Assembly: GCA_029204225.1 (NCBI GenBank)
Contig: CM055108.1
Coordinates: 20,124,957 to 20,188,956 of the forward strand
Reading direction: 5' to 3'
Length of the DNA stretch: 64,000 nt
Source: Diphasiastrum complanatum
Taxonomy: Eukaryota; Streptophyta; Lycopodiopsida; Lycopodiales; Lycopodiaceae
Under the pieces are notes generated by a model. That model did not search any database. It was given only the letters and a program-made list of their open reading frames with translations, and was not told the origin of the DNA. Of this stretch, positions 1 through 10,330 are shown in pieces; the first letter of the stretch is position 1; each line of letters begins with the position of its first letter. Made by a program: the position numbers and the translations under genes.

Positions 1-840
1 TGTCGAGCCTGGATTCGTGTAGAATTGGCTCATTCTGAATACTACATAGGCAATTTCAGGACATGTGTTGTCTACAAGGTACATCAGTGATACTATTAGC
101 TTCTTGTAAGGTGTGAGCTACAACTATTCTCTCTCTTCCTCAGTCCTTGGACAGTCTTTCGAAGCTTATCAGGAATATGTTCATATGCTCCACAACCAAA
201 GATTCTGATGTGAGACAGGTTGGGCTTTCTATCCCACCATAGCTCATGTGGTGTCGTGTGAGGAACACTAGATTTTCATGTCCTGTTCTGGATGTATGCG
301 GTTGTAGCTACTACTTCAGCCCACAGTGCCTTGAAGCTTTCGAATAGGCCATCATGCATCTGGCTGCTTCCATAAGGGTCCTGTTCTTTCGTTCAACAAC
401 ACCATTGTGTCACGGTGTGTAGGCTACAGTTCTTCTATGAATGATACCACAATCATTGCAAAAATCAATGAAGCGATTCGAGATATATTTGCCACCTCGA
501 TCCGTTCTGATCTACTTTACCTTGCTGCCTATACATCTCTCTGCCCAATTCACGTATTTTGTGAATTTATCGAGTGCTTCAAATTTATTCTGAATAAAAT
601 ACACTCTGGAAAACTTGCTATAATCATCTATGAAGGTTATATAATATTTGGACCTCCTACTGAGATCACGTTGAATGGTCCATAGATGTCAGAATGCACT
701 AGCTCCAGAATCTTGGTCATTTTGTAGGAGTCTTTGACGAATGGAGTGCACGACATCTTGCCTCTCAAACATGCATCACAGGTGGTCGAACTGGTTGCAT
801 TTGAGATGCTGACCCCTGTTATCGCTCCATGATGACTTGT
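1..840 (-). pseudogene. copia integrase fragment
   Basis: The minus strand encodes the integrase core of fragment 1. Around 375-400 it reads the end-of-core motif NGVVERK, which carries the third catalytic acidic residue (Glu). The plus-strand frame at 407-685 is only its antisense shadow. Integrase inserts retrotransposon cDNA into the genome. No single long frame survives, so it is judged inactive. The C-terminal part and everything downstream lie outside the window. Confidence 0.7.
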
Positions 841-1467
841 CTAGTAAAGTGCCATTGAGTTCATGTGGCAGAGTCTTCTGTGCCACAAAGTATCTGGCGA
901 GTGGTCATGGGTCTGATGCATTTGATCTTTAGGTAGGCGCACCTTCAGATGATATAGGTTGCCCTTCCTTCTGTCTTGAGCTATGAGAGTGCTGGTGCTG
1001 GCATCAATTACGTTGCATGCTTCATTAGAAAACGTCACACGCATCCTTGCATCTGCTATTTTTGCTACATAGAGCAAGTCTTGCTGCAGGGTTGGCACGA
1101 ACAGAATTTCTTCGAGTCGTCTGTCTCTGCTGTTGGTGTTGATCCAAAGTGAACCAATGTCGTTCACTTGATGTCTAGATCCATCTCCAAGAACTATGAA
1201 TCTTGAGAGATCCACACTTCTAAAATCAGACATTATTCATCTTGATGTCACGAAGTGTGAGATGGCTCTTGAATCTAGGATCACCTCATGAGTGTCAGAC
1301 GTTGATGCTACACACACATCTTCACAGATGTAGGCGATCAAACAATTTTTGTTCTTTCTTTCTTCGCTCGTCTTTGAGCTCTCGGGCTCCTTGACATAGG
1401 AAGAACTATTGTTGTTCCCCTCTCTGTTCTGTGCTAATCTGTTTCTTGGATTTTGGCGGCAATCCAT
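841..1467 (-). pseudogene. copia protease / GAG-pre-integrase fragment
   Basis: Two minus-strand frames (841-1233 and 1237-1467) cover the aspartic protease and the GAG-pre-integrase region. The catalytic motif normally DSGA reads DSRA here, a Gly to Arg change expected to kill the protease. Downstream come LGDGSRH, a beta-strand-rich region ending FVPTLQQDLLYV, and the start of the integrase zinc-binding region with WHRRLCHMNS. The motif order and wording are diagnostic for copia pol. The region is interrupted by a stop between the two frames. Confidence 0.8.
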
Positions 1468-2000
1468 GGCTGCATGGGCTTTCTTATGTCAATAAATACA
1501 CTCAATCTTGGGATTGATCCAACAGGTATCTACTGTATGCCCGTCTCTTCTGCATTTTTCACACAGGTCTTCTTGTCTGTATCTTGTCGTTTTGACCTAC
1601 CTTTGGTCTTCCAGTTGCTCTTGCTGGTCCCCTCTACTTATTGGTCACGATCCTACCTCTGATTCGACTCCCTCTTAGGCTTGAATTGTTTCTTGGATTT
1701 TTCTCTGTTGTCGTAGAGGGCCTAGTCAGAACCATCCTTGTGATCAAGGTGTTCTCTAGCCTCGACTTCCTCTCGAATCTCGACAATCGTCTTTTTGAGG
1801 TTTATGGTAGGATCTTTCGCGAGCAGGGTTCATGTCATTTGGAAAGATCTAGGTAAGGCTCTCATTAGGTACGTGAGCTGTTTCTCAGCTGATAATGCAT
1901 TCTCTATTCCAAAGTTGTGTAGAGATAGAAATAGATCCTTCATCTTTCTCACGAAGGAAGAAAGTGTGATTGACTGATGAGAAATGCATCGGATTTGTGA
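1468..2000 (-). pseudogene. copia gag remnant with double zinc knuckle
   Basis: On the minus strand about 1440-1600 encodes two CCHC-type knuckles in a row (CEKCRRDGHTVDTC, then a second ending AAMDC). To their right, 1740-1960 reads a gag-like stretch with LSLHNFGIENALSAEKQL and a LPRSFQM motif. Gag packages RNA in virus-like particles, and the knuckles bind nucleic acid. At least one stop and probable frameshifts are present, and the N-terminus is not identifiable. The same double-knuckle arrangement occurs in element E. Confidence 0.65.
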
Positions 2001-3190
2001 AACTTTCACGAAGGCGAATCAATCACGACTCTCTTCAGCTCGGATGGAGTTCAAATGCGACTGCTGGACACTGCCAGCTGAATCGCTCCTACAGTCCTCC
2101 AGAGTGTAGTCAGCCACTACTGATCTACGTTCACAAAATTAATACAGCATTCGACTTAGTTTCAACCAAATTGTGGAATTCAAATGAACAAGAAAACTCA
2201 GACATGTGAAAATATCAGCATAAGCATTCAACATCCAAGGTCAGACACAACAAGAAAATAATCTATATTAATTTTCTCTGAATTTCTCCAAGCACTACAT
2301 GCGAATCCACGCAGTGTGTTGGCATGAGAGAAACACAGCTCTCTCATGAGTAGTAGTCTCGCTTCACTAGCGGACAGTTGGATCTTCTAATTCTAGACAG
2401 AATTGTCTTCGCGCTGATATCGTCTTGATTGCTTACTAGCATCAGACTTCTTCACTCTGTTACACTTTGTGTATTCTGTTTGATCTATATGTCAAGTATA
2501 ATCCAGTAAGTACAGTCTCTCTGTGTAAATCTAAGATTAAAGTGATTAAGCATCTACAACTAACTAGAGAATTACAAGAGTGACAGATTAGCCACGACCT
2601 AGGGAGTATCTGCTGATGTCATGCCATCAGATCAGATTATTGTACTTCTTGGTACTTGCGTGATCTTTGGTGGTACTCTTTGGGGCGTGAGCGTTGAACG
2701 GATTTTGTTTACCTCATCTGCCTTCTTCCGTACTGGACCATGAAGGAATCTCGTTCGTGGATCTTTCGTGTTCGCGAACCGTTCGTCTTCATCTCCGTTG
2801 ACTTTCGCAATCGCGAAACTCTTCGTGTTTCATGTCTCCAATTGTTCGAGTTCGCAAACATCGTCATCAGGTGAAGGGCTGAAATATAGCAAGGCTTTGT
2901 AATCAGAAATATTTTGTTTATTCAAATCTTTGCTTTTCCTTTTGCATGCACTTGATCTTTCAATCCTTTGTAATGAAAGCTCTTTTTCATTTTTCATATC
3001 CAAGCCTACATCACAAACAAAAAAGATCTTCAAATTTATGATCACAAAATACATACTGATAACATCCATCAATAAATTAAAAATCCTAAACACTGTCAAT
3101 CTTCTCACTCACATTCATCCCCATCTCATCCTCTCCCATCTATACTCTCTTTTTCTCTCTCTCACACAACAGAAAAAAGAAAGTTGATCT
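2001..3190. other. no gene seen; possible retrotransposon leader or LTR debris
   Basis: This is AT-rich sequence without a convincing reading frame or primer-binding site. Around 2770-2815 there are several TTCGCGAA/TTCGCGAAC-like words, similar in flavour to those at 57.85-57.95 kb. It may be the leader or LTR of fragment 1, but no second copy exists in the window to prove it. Confidence 0.3.
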
Positions 3191-3240
3191 CTAGTTTAGG
3201 AGCGAACCACATTTTGGTTCACGCCAAATGTTTTTTTTTG

Positions 3241-3770
3241 GTCAAAAAAATTTGCTTGGATTATCCACGCATGGATAATCCACGCAAAATCCAGAAACTT
3301 ATTTGCGTGGATACCGCGTGGATATAAAAAAAAATTTATCCACGAGATATCCACGGCCCCAACTCTCTGGATTTCGCGTGGATAAAATTTTTTTTGCATG
3401 GATTATCCACGCGTGGATAATTATCCACATGATATCCATGCCATATCCACGCGAAAGCCGAGTCTTTTTTTTTTTAAGTTTACTATGGCGTGGATTATCC
3501 ACGCGTGGATTAAATTTTCTATTTCGGCTCCGGTGTTGGAGGTTTGCTCGGCTGTCGGTTGTCGGAGTTAGCGTGGATAATCCACGCAATTTGAATTTTC
3601 CGACATCCGGTTGATCTGCTACCGGAAATGACACTTGCATGGAACATCCACGCGTCCGTATCCACACGGATATCCACGCCAATCCACAGCTATATTACGT
3701 GAAATTTGTTTTGCCTGCACGTCCTCCTTTGTATTGTGCATGGATATTTGCGTGGATATTTTCTACATGT
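3241..3770. repeat. cluster of short GCGTGGAT/ATCCACGC palindromes
   Basis: The words CGTGGA and TCCACG occur at least fifteen times in about 530 bases, often facing each other as GCGTGGATTATCCACGC or abutting as TCCACGCGTGGA. Spacing is irregular, so it is not a simple tandem array. The inverted words leave reading frames open on both strands (AWIIHAWII and similar), and these should not be taken as genes. The block ends where copia gag sequence begins. Confidence 0.8.
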
Positions 3771-3785
3771 GTTCTTGTGCAAGCT

Positions 3786-4131
3786 ACTAAGGATGGAAAA
3801 GCTATCAATCAATCATGGCAAAGCTCTTTTTGCCAAGCATAAAGGGAGGAGCAAAAAGCAACACCAACACATCTCCAAGGACAAATCAAAGGACAAAGAC
3901 AAAGATGGAGAAGAGGATGATACCTCTCATGCTTCTACCTCAAAGAAGAAGAAGAAAAATATCAAATGCTTCTTTTGTGGCAAGATGGGGCACTATGCAA
4001 CAAATTGCTTCAAGAAGAAGAATCAATTCAAGCAGGTCAACCATTCAAATGAGAAAGAAGACTCTATTGCAAGTGATGGAGAGGGATCCCTTATGGTCTC
4101 TAGTTTTCATCTACACCTTTCAAGAAGGATG
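3786..4131 (+). pseudogene. copia gag zinc-knuckle fragment
   Basis: The plus strand reads a lysine-rich linker (SKDKSKDKDKDGEEDD) followed by a CCHC knuckle, CFFCGKMGHYATNC. It closely matches the fragment at 5346-5700, which has the same linker and CFFCGKKGHYASNC. Homology stops at about 4131, within the stretch just before the protease DSGA motif, where LTR-like sequence begins. This is most simply a gag interrupted by another element's LTR, or a recombination product. The upstream gag is missing. Confidence 0.75.
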
Positions 4132-4461
4132 GGAAAAATCATCTATCTTGACTTTAGGCTTTTGACAAAGTTGTTTTTCATGTCAATTTGGATCTACAAT
4201 ATTGTTTGCTTAAATTTTTCTCTCTCTAACTCAAGTAGAGGCTTACGCTAATGCATTAAATTCTTGTACTTCTTCTCTATTGTTTTTCAAAGAAATCATT
4301 CTTTGATTCTTAGCATGCTACATTGTGATTTAGCCATAAAATCTTGTACTAGATCTTGGCATTCAATCTAGAATCAATTTATGTGTAAACACAAAGCTTA
4401 ACAAGATCATTCACACTTGAGGATCATTCCCCACATGTGTGAGCTTGTTGGAATTTTATCA
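4130..4461 (+). repeat. copia LTR or 3' part of one
   Basis: The right end, TTTTATCA, is followed directly by a perfect 12-base primer-binding site at 4462, which fixes the LTR end. The left limit is inferred from where gag homology stops. A TG at 4130 would give a 332-base LTR, but a 5'-truncated longer LTR is equally possible. It contains CCCCACATGTGTGAG near the end. It is unlike the LTR at 6337-7198 except for the last few bases. Confidence 0.55.
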
Positions 4462-4473
4462 TGGTATCAGAGC
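4462..4473 (+). promoter_or_regulatory. primer-binding site (tRNA-iMet type)
   Basis: TGGTATCAGAGC, complementary to the 3' end of plant initiator methionine tRNA, where minus-strand cDNA synthesis of copia elements starts. It sits immediately 3' of an LTR end. Confidence 0.85.
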
Positions 4474-5345
4474 CAAATTAAGCTTTGCATGCTATTATCT
4501 CTAATTGTGCAAGAATTTGTGAGCTAAATTCAAGCAAAAAGATTGTTTATCACTTTTCTTTACCTTTCTTGAAAAGTGTTTGGATCAAAGAGGATAGAAA
4601 CTAGATTTTCAGATCAGAATTGACATTGTACGGAATTCTGGAATTCCGCACGTGTGAAAACCAAAGATTTTCAGACCTCTTTATTTCCTACATAATTGGT
4701 CCAAAGATATTGATGTTATAGCTTGATGGAAAGCTTATGAAGTATACTTTCCATTGAAATTGATCTCAAATCAATCTAATGTGTCTATTAAGAGTTATAA
4801 GCTCTTAAAGAGGTAGGGGAAGTCCAAATTTCGAGTGAACATTTTTTGATGTGATCCAATTTAGCTTGATTCATAATCCATTGTCAGTTTTGATCTGATT
4901 CATTAGTATAAGCTCTAAATGTGATGATGTAATTGGTGTACAGTTTATTTGGTTTACTATATATGGTTGTGTTCGAGACGTAACCCGTTAGGATATATTG
5001 ATCGGGCGCTGATCCCATAGATGGCTACTTGGGTTAGCTAGCTAGCCACACATAGGAAGAATTACTGTACAGAGTTATTTATAGTACTTGCTATACTTGG
5101 GGGCATGTCCCAAGTCTGTTGGTCAAATTTGGCCATATTGGGCCCGACCTTAGTTTGACAGATGGTAGGCCAATTTTAGGACATTTGCCTTTTCATGCAG
5201 TTTGTGAAAACTCTATATGTACAGTGTTTCTTTGTAATCTATTAACTTTTGTTGTGCCATCTCAAAGAGCTTGTGAGGAGTGGCTATAGTGATTGGGTTA
5301 TATGATCTGCATACTGCACTAGATCCTAACAGAATTTCAACTCAA
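4474..5345 (+). other. retrotransposon leader, then unassigned sequence
   Basis: There is no open reading frame of note. The first 400 bases look like a copia leader. They include a small interrupted palindrome at 4630-4647 (CGGAATTC TG GAATTCCG) followed by CACGTGTGAAA. From about 4870 the sequence changes character and resembles neither the leader nor gag. At 5346 it joins a gag zinc-knuckle fragment. Confidence 0.4.
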
Positions 5346-6336
5346 ACTCGAGCATATTGGAAGTGACAAAGCTCTCTTTGTCAAAGACAAGCATAAAGGA
5401 AAGAGCAAAAACCAGTTTTCTCAAGCTTTCAACAAAGACAAAGCCAAGGACAAAGACAAAGATGGTGAAGAGGGTGACTCAGCTCATCCTTCTACTTTCA
5501 AGACCAAGAAGAAGAAAGTCAAGTGTTTCTTTTGTGGCAAGAAGGGGCACTATGCTTCTAATTGCTTCAAAAAGAAAAATCAACTCAAAGAAGCAAATCT
5601 CTCTAATGAGAAAGAAGAAGACTTTATTGCAAGTGATGGAGAAGGATCCCTCATGGTGTCAAGTTTTTCTTCAACACCCTTCAAGAAGGATGGAACATGG
5701 TACATCGATAGTGGTGCCTCATCACATATGTGTTGTTCAAAGGAGTCTTTTGACTCTATTGTACCTTATAAAGGTCTCAAAAGATCTATTTATATAGCAA
5801 ATGATCATGAATGCTCTATTGAAGGAATTGGCAACATTCCATGAAAACTTGCTTCTTCTAAAGTTCTATCACTTTCCAATGTTCTTTTTGTTCCTAAGCT
5901 TACAAAGAACTTGATAAGTGCTGGAAAGTTGCTTGATTGTGGTTGTGATGTAAAATTCAATTCCAATACTTGCTTTATTAAGAAAGGTGATGAGATCCTA
6001 GCTAATGGATCAAGATATGGTGGCATCTTCAAGTTAAATTTGTATGAGAATGCAAACTTTTGTGAAATTGCTCTTATGTCTAAGGAGGAGTTATGGCATA
6101 GAAGGTTGGGGCATCCTAACTATAAATCTATTATTTCTATGATCAAGAATGGTAAGACTATTGGCCTATTAAGATCACTTTCCAAAAATATCAAGCCATG
6201 TGAGGCTTGTACTATTGCAAAATCACATAGAAAGCCATATAAAAAGTCTTCCATTAAGACTTCTCTTCCTTTGGAATTACTTTACTCGGATGTTCATTTT
6301 TCTTCCTCAAAAAGCATTGGTGGTGCAACCTGTTTT
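5346..6336 (+). pseudogene. copia gag knuckle-protease-integrase fragment
   Basis: Plus-strand order: lysine-rich linker, CCHC knuckle CFFCGKKGHYASNC, intact protease motif WYIDSGASSHM, LFVPKLTKNLISAGKLL (GAG-pre-integrase), then WHRRLGHPNYKS, the CEACTIAKSHRKPY zinc region of integrase, and LLYSDVH with the first integrase aspartate. It stops there. A stop at 5842-5844 and frame shifts break the protein. Integrase is cut exactly where a complete LTR starts at 6337, so this fragment was probably interrupted by insertion of the element carrying that LTR. RT and RNase H are absent. Confidence 0.85.
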
Positions 6337-7198
6337 TGTTGAAAATTGTCACTTCTCACTTGACATTGGTTCATGTAAATATTGATCAAACATTAGAATA
6401 TGTTGATGATTTGATTTCACAAGTGTGGAGCCTGTTCCCACATGTGAAATGATGTACTTTTCATGTTTGTATATATCCAAATTGATTTTGTATCATTCTA
6501 GATCGTGTGAACATGAAATGACTAGTTTTTAGTCAAGTTGACTAGTCACCTACAAATTAGCTTTTCCATGCATGTGCATGAGTATATGCTCCCACATGGC
6601 AAGTGGATGTTCACACGTGTGTATAGAGTACTAGAAGATAAGATCTGACCATTTTCCTTAGATCCTATTTTGTAGGGAATATTCCTATATTCTAGGAGAC
6701 TAGCTTTTTGGATTTTAGTCATATTCTAGAAGGTCAACTATTGGATAAGGATCAAGGATGGATCAAATGGATAGATCTGAGTGATGTGGCACTCTTCACA
6801 CGTGTGAAGACCTGCTGGATTGTACCAGACTCATGGATGTACTTGATCCATAAAAGGATCATCATTTTGCTAAGAAGATTGATGAGACTTTTGCACTCTA
6901 CACTCTTGTGAGGTTTCTAGTCATTTGTCTTGTGATTTTTATGTATGATTGCTATCTAGTATCATTGTACTTGTTGTTTCAGGTGCAGTCCGTATTGTGG
7001 ACAGTACTCCACACGTGTGAGGCCGCTCTCACTAAAAAATGATGTCTTGATCCATTGCTCTTGCTTAAATCCAAGTGTAGTGAGTCTAGATCAAGATCTA
7101 ATGTGTAGAACTTGATAGATTCATTGATTAGGCAACCAATATCTCTTTATGATTGTAAAGCACAATCATTATTGTCCTAAAAACTGTAAAATTTATCA
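6337..7198 (+). repeat. copia LTR, family A (862 bp)
   Basis: It starts TGTTGAAAATTG and ends AATTTATCA, directly followed by a perfect primer-binding site, so it is a 5' LTR. The first 464 bases match the LTR at 62503-62966 closely. A stretch near 6883-7041 also recurs at 33497-33661. It contains CACACGTGTG palindromes near 6616, 6798 and 7010, the last preceded by GCAGTCCGTATTG. No partner LTR for this copy is present in the window. Confidence 0.9.
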
Positions 7199-7210
7199 TG
7201 GTATCAGAGC
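7199..7210 (+). promoter_or_regulatory. primer-binding site (tRNA-iMet type)
   Basis: TGGTATCAGAGC directly after the LTR terminus at 7198. It is followed by a 0.58-kb non-coding leader (7211-7786) that holds one more CACACATGTGAAACCGTAC word near 7361. Confidence 0.9.
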
Positions 7211-7789
7211 TAAGTAAGAGAGTGATCATTGAATCATAAATCTTGTAAAGATCATTGGCAAAATTTGTTTTTGGCCAATACTAGTGAGGGCGAGTTTTTC
7301 TAGAGTGATAGCTTGTAATCATCTGGATCAAAATGACTTGGAGGCTGTGTATGTACTTTTCACACATGTGAAACCGTACAACAAATTTCAATTCAAGTTA
7401 CTTTGTGTTTATTGGTCCCTAAATCACGATACTAGTTCATTTTTTGTGCTTTTTGAAACATAGTATTGATCTAGATTCATTCTAGCTAATGCCTATGACC
7501 AAATAGTATTTTGGATCATTGAAGAATTTCTTTTTAGAGTCTAAGATCAGATCTTAGAGGCTGATTTGTTCAGATCCTTAGTTGAAGTGAAATCTCTTAG
7601 AAAAGTGTAAAGCAATTTTTTTGTGAGAGTGAAAGCTAGGAATTTTTGGTAAGATCTTTGAGTATCATTCAAGCTTGTGTGCTAGTTTGATAGAGACAAG
7701 CCTATAGGCATTCTAGTAAGCTTTAGGTCTTTTCATAGATCTTTTAAAAGTCAAAAATCTTTGTGATTTTAAAAAGCATTCATTCTAAA

Positions 7790-8150
7790 ATGTCATCCAT
7801 GGGTGGATATTTGATGGAATCAAGTGAGAGACTCACTTCCACAAATTATTCCATTTGGAAAGTGAGAATGGAATCACTCCTAGTGATCCATGATTTATAT
7901 GACATAGTTCAAGCAGTAGAGGAAGAGCCTCAAACTCCCCAAGAACAAGCCAAATACAAGAAGAGAGCAAGATTAGCTCTACATTGCATAAAGTTAAATG
8001 TATGCAATGACCTCTTGAAAGAGGTGTCTTGTTGTACCTCATCCAAAGAGGCTTGGGATTCATTAAAGAGCATTTATGAATCCAACAATACTTCAAGAAT
8101 CCTCATGCTAAGAAGTCAAGTTTTCCTAAAAATAGCATCTTTTTTGAATT
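7790..8150 (+). pseudogene. copia gag N-terminus (family A)
   Basis: The frame begins MSSMGGYLMESSERLTS and continues with NYSIWKVRMESLL and EAWDSLKSIYESNNTS, the standard N-terminal half of copia gag (retrotran_gag/UBN2 type). It corresponds to the first 115 or so residues of the 222-residue gag at 46410-47078. Homology ends near 8130-8150, where sequence in the opposite orientation (reverse transcriptase of element B) begins. The element is therefore truncated by an inverted junction and cannot make particles. Confidence 0.85.
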
Positions 8151-8153
8151 CGT

Positions 8154-9068
8154 GACCAAATTCGTATTGTTGTTGAAGCGCAATGTATCATCCACGTATA
8201 AGATGATGATAATGAAGGATTGTTGTACTAACTTGGAATAGACGTTGCAGTCAGCAGTGCTTGGCTTGAATCCTTGTTCACTGAAAAATGTGTTGATCCT
8301 CTGAAACCAAGCTCTAGCAGACTGTTTCAAGCCGTACAGTGCTTTGTGGAGTTTACAGACATGATTTTTCATCCCTTCCAAAACGTATCCTTCAGGTTGG
8401 ATCATGTAGATATCTTCTTGTATAACTCCATTCAGATAGGCTGTTTGTACATCATGTTGATGCACTTTGAGGTCAGCAGCTACAACAAAAGATAGGAGCA
8501 TTCGGATCGATGAATGTTTGACTACTGGACTAAAAGTCTCGTTGTAGTCAACATTCAGCATCTGGGTGAATCCTCGTGCTACCAGTCTTGCCTTCCTTCG
8601 ATCAATTGCTCTGTTGGCATTGTATTTGATCTTAAAGATCCATTTGCAATCAATGATATTGCAGCCAATAAGAGCTTTGACTAATGACCATGTATGGTTC
8701 TTGATCAGAGAGGAATACTCTCTGTCCATAGCTTCTCTCCAGAGATCAGAGTCTGGTTGGCTAAGTGTCTCTTCGATTGTCGTCGGTTCCTGCGTCAAGA
8801 GACAAACAGACTCAGGAGCATACCTTGTGGGCTGCGTGCACAATCGGCTTGATCTTCTGGAAAGATTCGAATGATGAACCGCTCCTGGGACTTGTTGCTG
8901 GGTAGCAACAACATTTCCGTTTGATTTGCTGTCTCGAAGTGGGTCGACGATAGACATGCCTGAGCCAGAATCTCGAACTGTCGTGTCAATGGCAGGTGAT
9001 GGAGATTCTTCTTGAGCAATGTCCTTGCCTTTGAGGTCGATGAGCTAATCCTCGATAAAGACTGTATC
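8154..9068 (-). pseudogene. copia reverse transcriptase, truncated
   Basis: The minus frame ending at 8103 reads the linker, then WREAMDREYSSLIKNHTW, KYNANRAIDRRKARLVARGF, ETFSPVVKHSSIRMLL, QTAYLNGVIQEDIYMIQPEG, LHKALYGLKQSARAW and the catalytic YVDD. RT copies element RNA into cDNA. The thumb and connection parts after YVDD are lost. The residues following (TLRFNNN and on) are already junction sequence. The surviving frame is open over about 280 codons, so truncation rather than point mutation is the main damage. Confidence 0.88.
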
Positions 9069-9780
9069 TCAGCTATACAAGATTTGCTGGGTATCATGAT
9101 CATACAGCTTATAAGTATTTTCAGATGAAGTATATCTGATCAGGATGGTCTTGAGACCTCGAAAGTCCAATTTCTTCCTTGTGTCTTTTGGGATATGTGT
9201 GTAGGCAATGCACCCAAACACTTTTAGGTTCTTCAAAGAAGGCTTAGAGCCTGTCCACACCTCGTGGGGTGTCTTGCCTGATAGGGCTTTGGTCGAATAT
9301 TTGTTCTGGATGCAAGCTGCAGTGGGGACAACTTCAGTCCAGAATCTCTTAGGCAACGATGCATGCGATAACATACATTTGGCAGATTCAACCAGAGTAC
9401 AGTTCTTCCTCTCGGGTAAGCCATTAGACTAAGGACTGTAAGGAGTGATGAATTGCTGCTCAATGTCTTGGCTTTGGCAGTACTCCTCAAACTTGATAGA
9501 GATATATTCTCCACCGTTGTCTGACCTGAGGGCCTTAATCATCCTTCCAGTCTCCTTCTCTGCATGCTCCTTGAAGATTCTAAAGCAGTGGAAGGCTTCT
9601 GATTTTTTCTTTATGAAATACACCATAGTCCTTTTGGAAAATTTATCAATAAAGGCTATAAAATACTTGGCATCCTTCAGCAAAGGATTTTTTATCGGGC
9701 CACAAATATTTGAATGTACAACATCTAGCAATCCTCTAGCAACATGCTGATGGCTTGATTTAAATGGTTTCCTAGTCTGT
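9069..9780 (-). pseudogene. copia integrase of element B
   Basis: Two minus frames (9429-9731, 9069-9374) carry VVHSNICGPI (the first catalytic Asp of the usual HSDxCGP replaced by Asn), FIAFIDKFSKRTMVY, LRSDNGGEYIS with the second Asp, and then ASLPKRFWTEVV and LKVFGCIAY of the copia integrase C-terminal region. A stop (TAG near 9430) separates them just before the catalytic Glu. The upstream zinc region reads CQDCLVGKQ. With Asp to Asn and stops, it is inactive. Confidence 0.85.
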
Positions 9781-10330
9781 TTACCAACTAGACAGTCTTG
9801 ACAGATAGGTAACTCGACTTTTTTGCAAGGATAGTCGAGATCAAGAACAGTAAGTTGTCTAGAAATTTGTTGTACAACAGCATGATTTAAATGACCAAAT
9901 CTATAATGTCAAAGTAAACCTTTGTTTGAATGACTAGAAGTATTGAGAGCCTGACTAGAGGCAAAAAAGAAATGACTCAATTTGTATAAGTATCCATGCC
10001 TCTTTTCGAGTGCTAGGATCTTGCCTGTCCTATCAACTAATTTACATTGATCACATTCGAATTTTACTCTGTGTCCTAGATCTGTGATTTTGCTTACAAA
10101 AGGCAGATTTGTAGATAAATTTGGTACATAAAGGACTTTAGAGAGTAGCTTAGACTGATCATTAGCAAAGCTAAATCTTACAATGCCTTTACCTTTAATG
10201 GCTTGTGTGATTGTCACCAAGGTGGACATATTTTTGGGTACTGTAAGACGTATAGGACTCGAAATAGGTAATGAGGCTAGTCATATGCTGAGTGGCTCTG
10301 GAATCTAGGGACCAAGAACTGTCGCCAGAT
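9781..10330 (-). pseudogene. copia protease / GAG-pre-integrase of element B
   Basis: Frame 9909-10229 holds KGKGIVRFSF, LLSKVLYVPNLSTNLPFVSKI and HGYLYKLSHF, the GAG-pre-integrase region. Just upstream (10260-10330) the protease reads WSLDSRATQHMT, with the catalytic DSGA changed to DSRA. The same Gly to Arg change is present in fragment 1. The fragment at 57.5-57.8 kb (FQDSGATQNMTNN) is a better-preserved relative. Confidence 0.8.

Larger units (their letters stand above)
1..2000 (-). mobile_element. Ty1/copia fragment 1 (integrase to gag), open at the window edge
   Basis: Reading the minus strand from right to left gives gag, two zinc knuckles, protease, GAG-pre-integrase and integrase in copia order. 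The element runs off the left edge, so RT and RNase H are not seen. No primer-binding site or LTR is recognisable to the right. The double zinc knuckle and the LGDGSRH motif are shared with element E at 40.3-50.1 kb, so the two probably belong to one family. Many frame breaks make it a relic. Confidence 0.85.

Noticed and set aside
407-685. 92-codon plus-strand frame
   Set aside because: Antisense shadow of minus-strand integrase.
3241-3770. CRISPR-like array
   Set aside because: Repeat words are 8 bases, spacing irregular, orientation alternating, and the context is plant DNA.
3196-3842. Overlapping open frames on both strands (up to 127 codons) in the GCGTGGAT cluster
   Set aside because: They arise from the repeated inverted word, read as AWIIHAWII or similar in several frames. 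No family resemblance or start context.
4462-4473. tRNA gene at the TGGTATCAGAGC sites
   Set aside because: Only about 12 bases match the tRNA 3' end complement; no cloverleaf. They are primer-binding sites.
8274-8874. Plus-strand frames of 73 and 102 codons
   Set aside because: Antisense to the element B reverse transcriptase.
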